5,462 nucleotides of DNA from Promethearchaeota archaeon (lineage in GTDB: Archaea; Asgardarchaeota; Lokiarchaeia; Sigynarchaeales; SOKP01), in assembly GCA_016839905.1 (NCBI GenBank), contig JAEOTJ010000094.1, positions 1 to 5,462 on the forward strand. Direction: 5' to 3'. This document shows positions 5,341 through 5,462 of this stretch, in pieces (positions within the stretch are counted from its first letter, which is position 1; every line of letters begins with the position of its first letter). Position numbers and translations under genes: made by a program. The notes beneath the pieces are model-generated. The model was not told where the DNA came from, searched no databases, and saw only the letters and a program-made list of their open reading frames with translations.

Positions 5341-5462
5341 ATGACGCATAAAAAATTCTTTTTACCTTTTTTAATGGTTCTTTTATTACTTCCCATTGAA
5401 AATACCATCGCATGGAAAAGTAAGTTCACGTTTCAAGATAAAATATCTGATTCAACTTCAAT
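5341..5462 (+). CDS. N-terminus of a secreted or membrane-anchored protein of unknown function (partial)
   Basis: An ATG frame runs open for 40 codons to the window edge. The N-terminus is a textbook signal peptide: short basic region (MTHKK), hydrophobic core FFLPFLMVLLLLPI (6-19), and a likely cleavage site after Thr-Ile-Ala (residue 24), just before Trp25. The next 16 residues (WKSKFTFQDKISDSTS) are hydrophilic and match no family I can name. An uncleaved signal anchor is possible. A good TATA-like element ~37 bases upstream supports ATG 5341 and a separate promoter from leuCD. Function cannot be inferred from this fragment. Confidence 0.75.
   Translation, partial: MTHKKFFLPFLMVLLLLPIENTIAWKSKFTFQDKISDSTS

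Overview
The window is AT-rich and most likely comes from an archaeon. Support for this: TATA-box-like elements lie at leader distances typical of archaeal transcription, some giving almost no 5' leader. Shine-Dalgarno use is patchy. LeuC and LeuD are short, separate subunits of the archaeal/HACN-like type. An Asgard-type or other AT-rich archaeon would fit, but nothing here fixes the lineage, and an AT-rich bacterium is not strictly excluded.

Layout from left to right. (1) Minus strand, 680 to 1: the first ~226 codons of diaminopimelate epimerase (dapF), cut by the window edge before its second catalytic cysteine. (2) Minus strand, 972 to 805: a 55-residue ribbon-helix-helix-like protein, probably a small DNA-binding regulator. 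(3) A divergent intergenic region (973-1157) with a TATA-like element for each direction and, between them, an inverted repeat framed by two TTGTCA copies. (4) Plus strand, 1158-2123: a CaCA-family Na+/Ca2+-type antiporter with an atypical first alpha-repeat. (5) Plus strand, 2214-3197: a HAD-family hydrolase carrying a very lysine-rich C-terminal tail built of eight heptads, seven of which start with tyrosine. (6) A 290-base AT-rich gap with a long hairpin. (7) Plus strand, 3488-5282: leuC and leuD, a two-gene operon for the isopropylmalate isomerase of leucine synthesis (or a close relative). (8) From 5341: the start of a secreted or membrane-anchored protein, cut by the right edge.

The genes do not form one obvious pathway. 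dapF serves the diaminopimelate route to lysine and leuCD serves leucine synthesis. The small regulator and the antiporter are transcribed divergently from a shared control region, the best regulatory hypothesis here. The most unusual feature is the Tyr/Lys heptad tail on the HAD protein. No CRISPR array, RNA gene, transposase or convincing defence system was seen.
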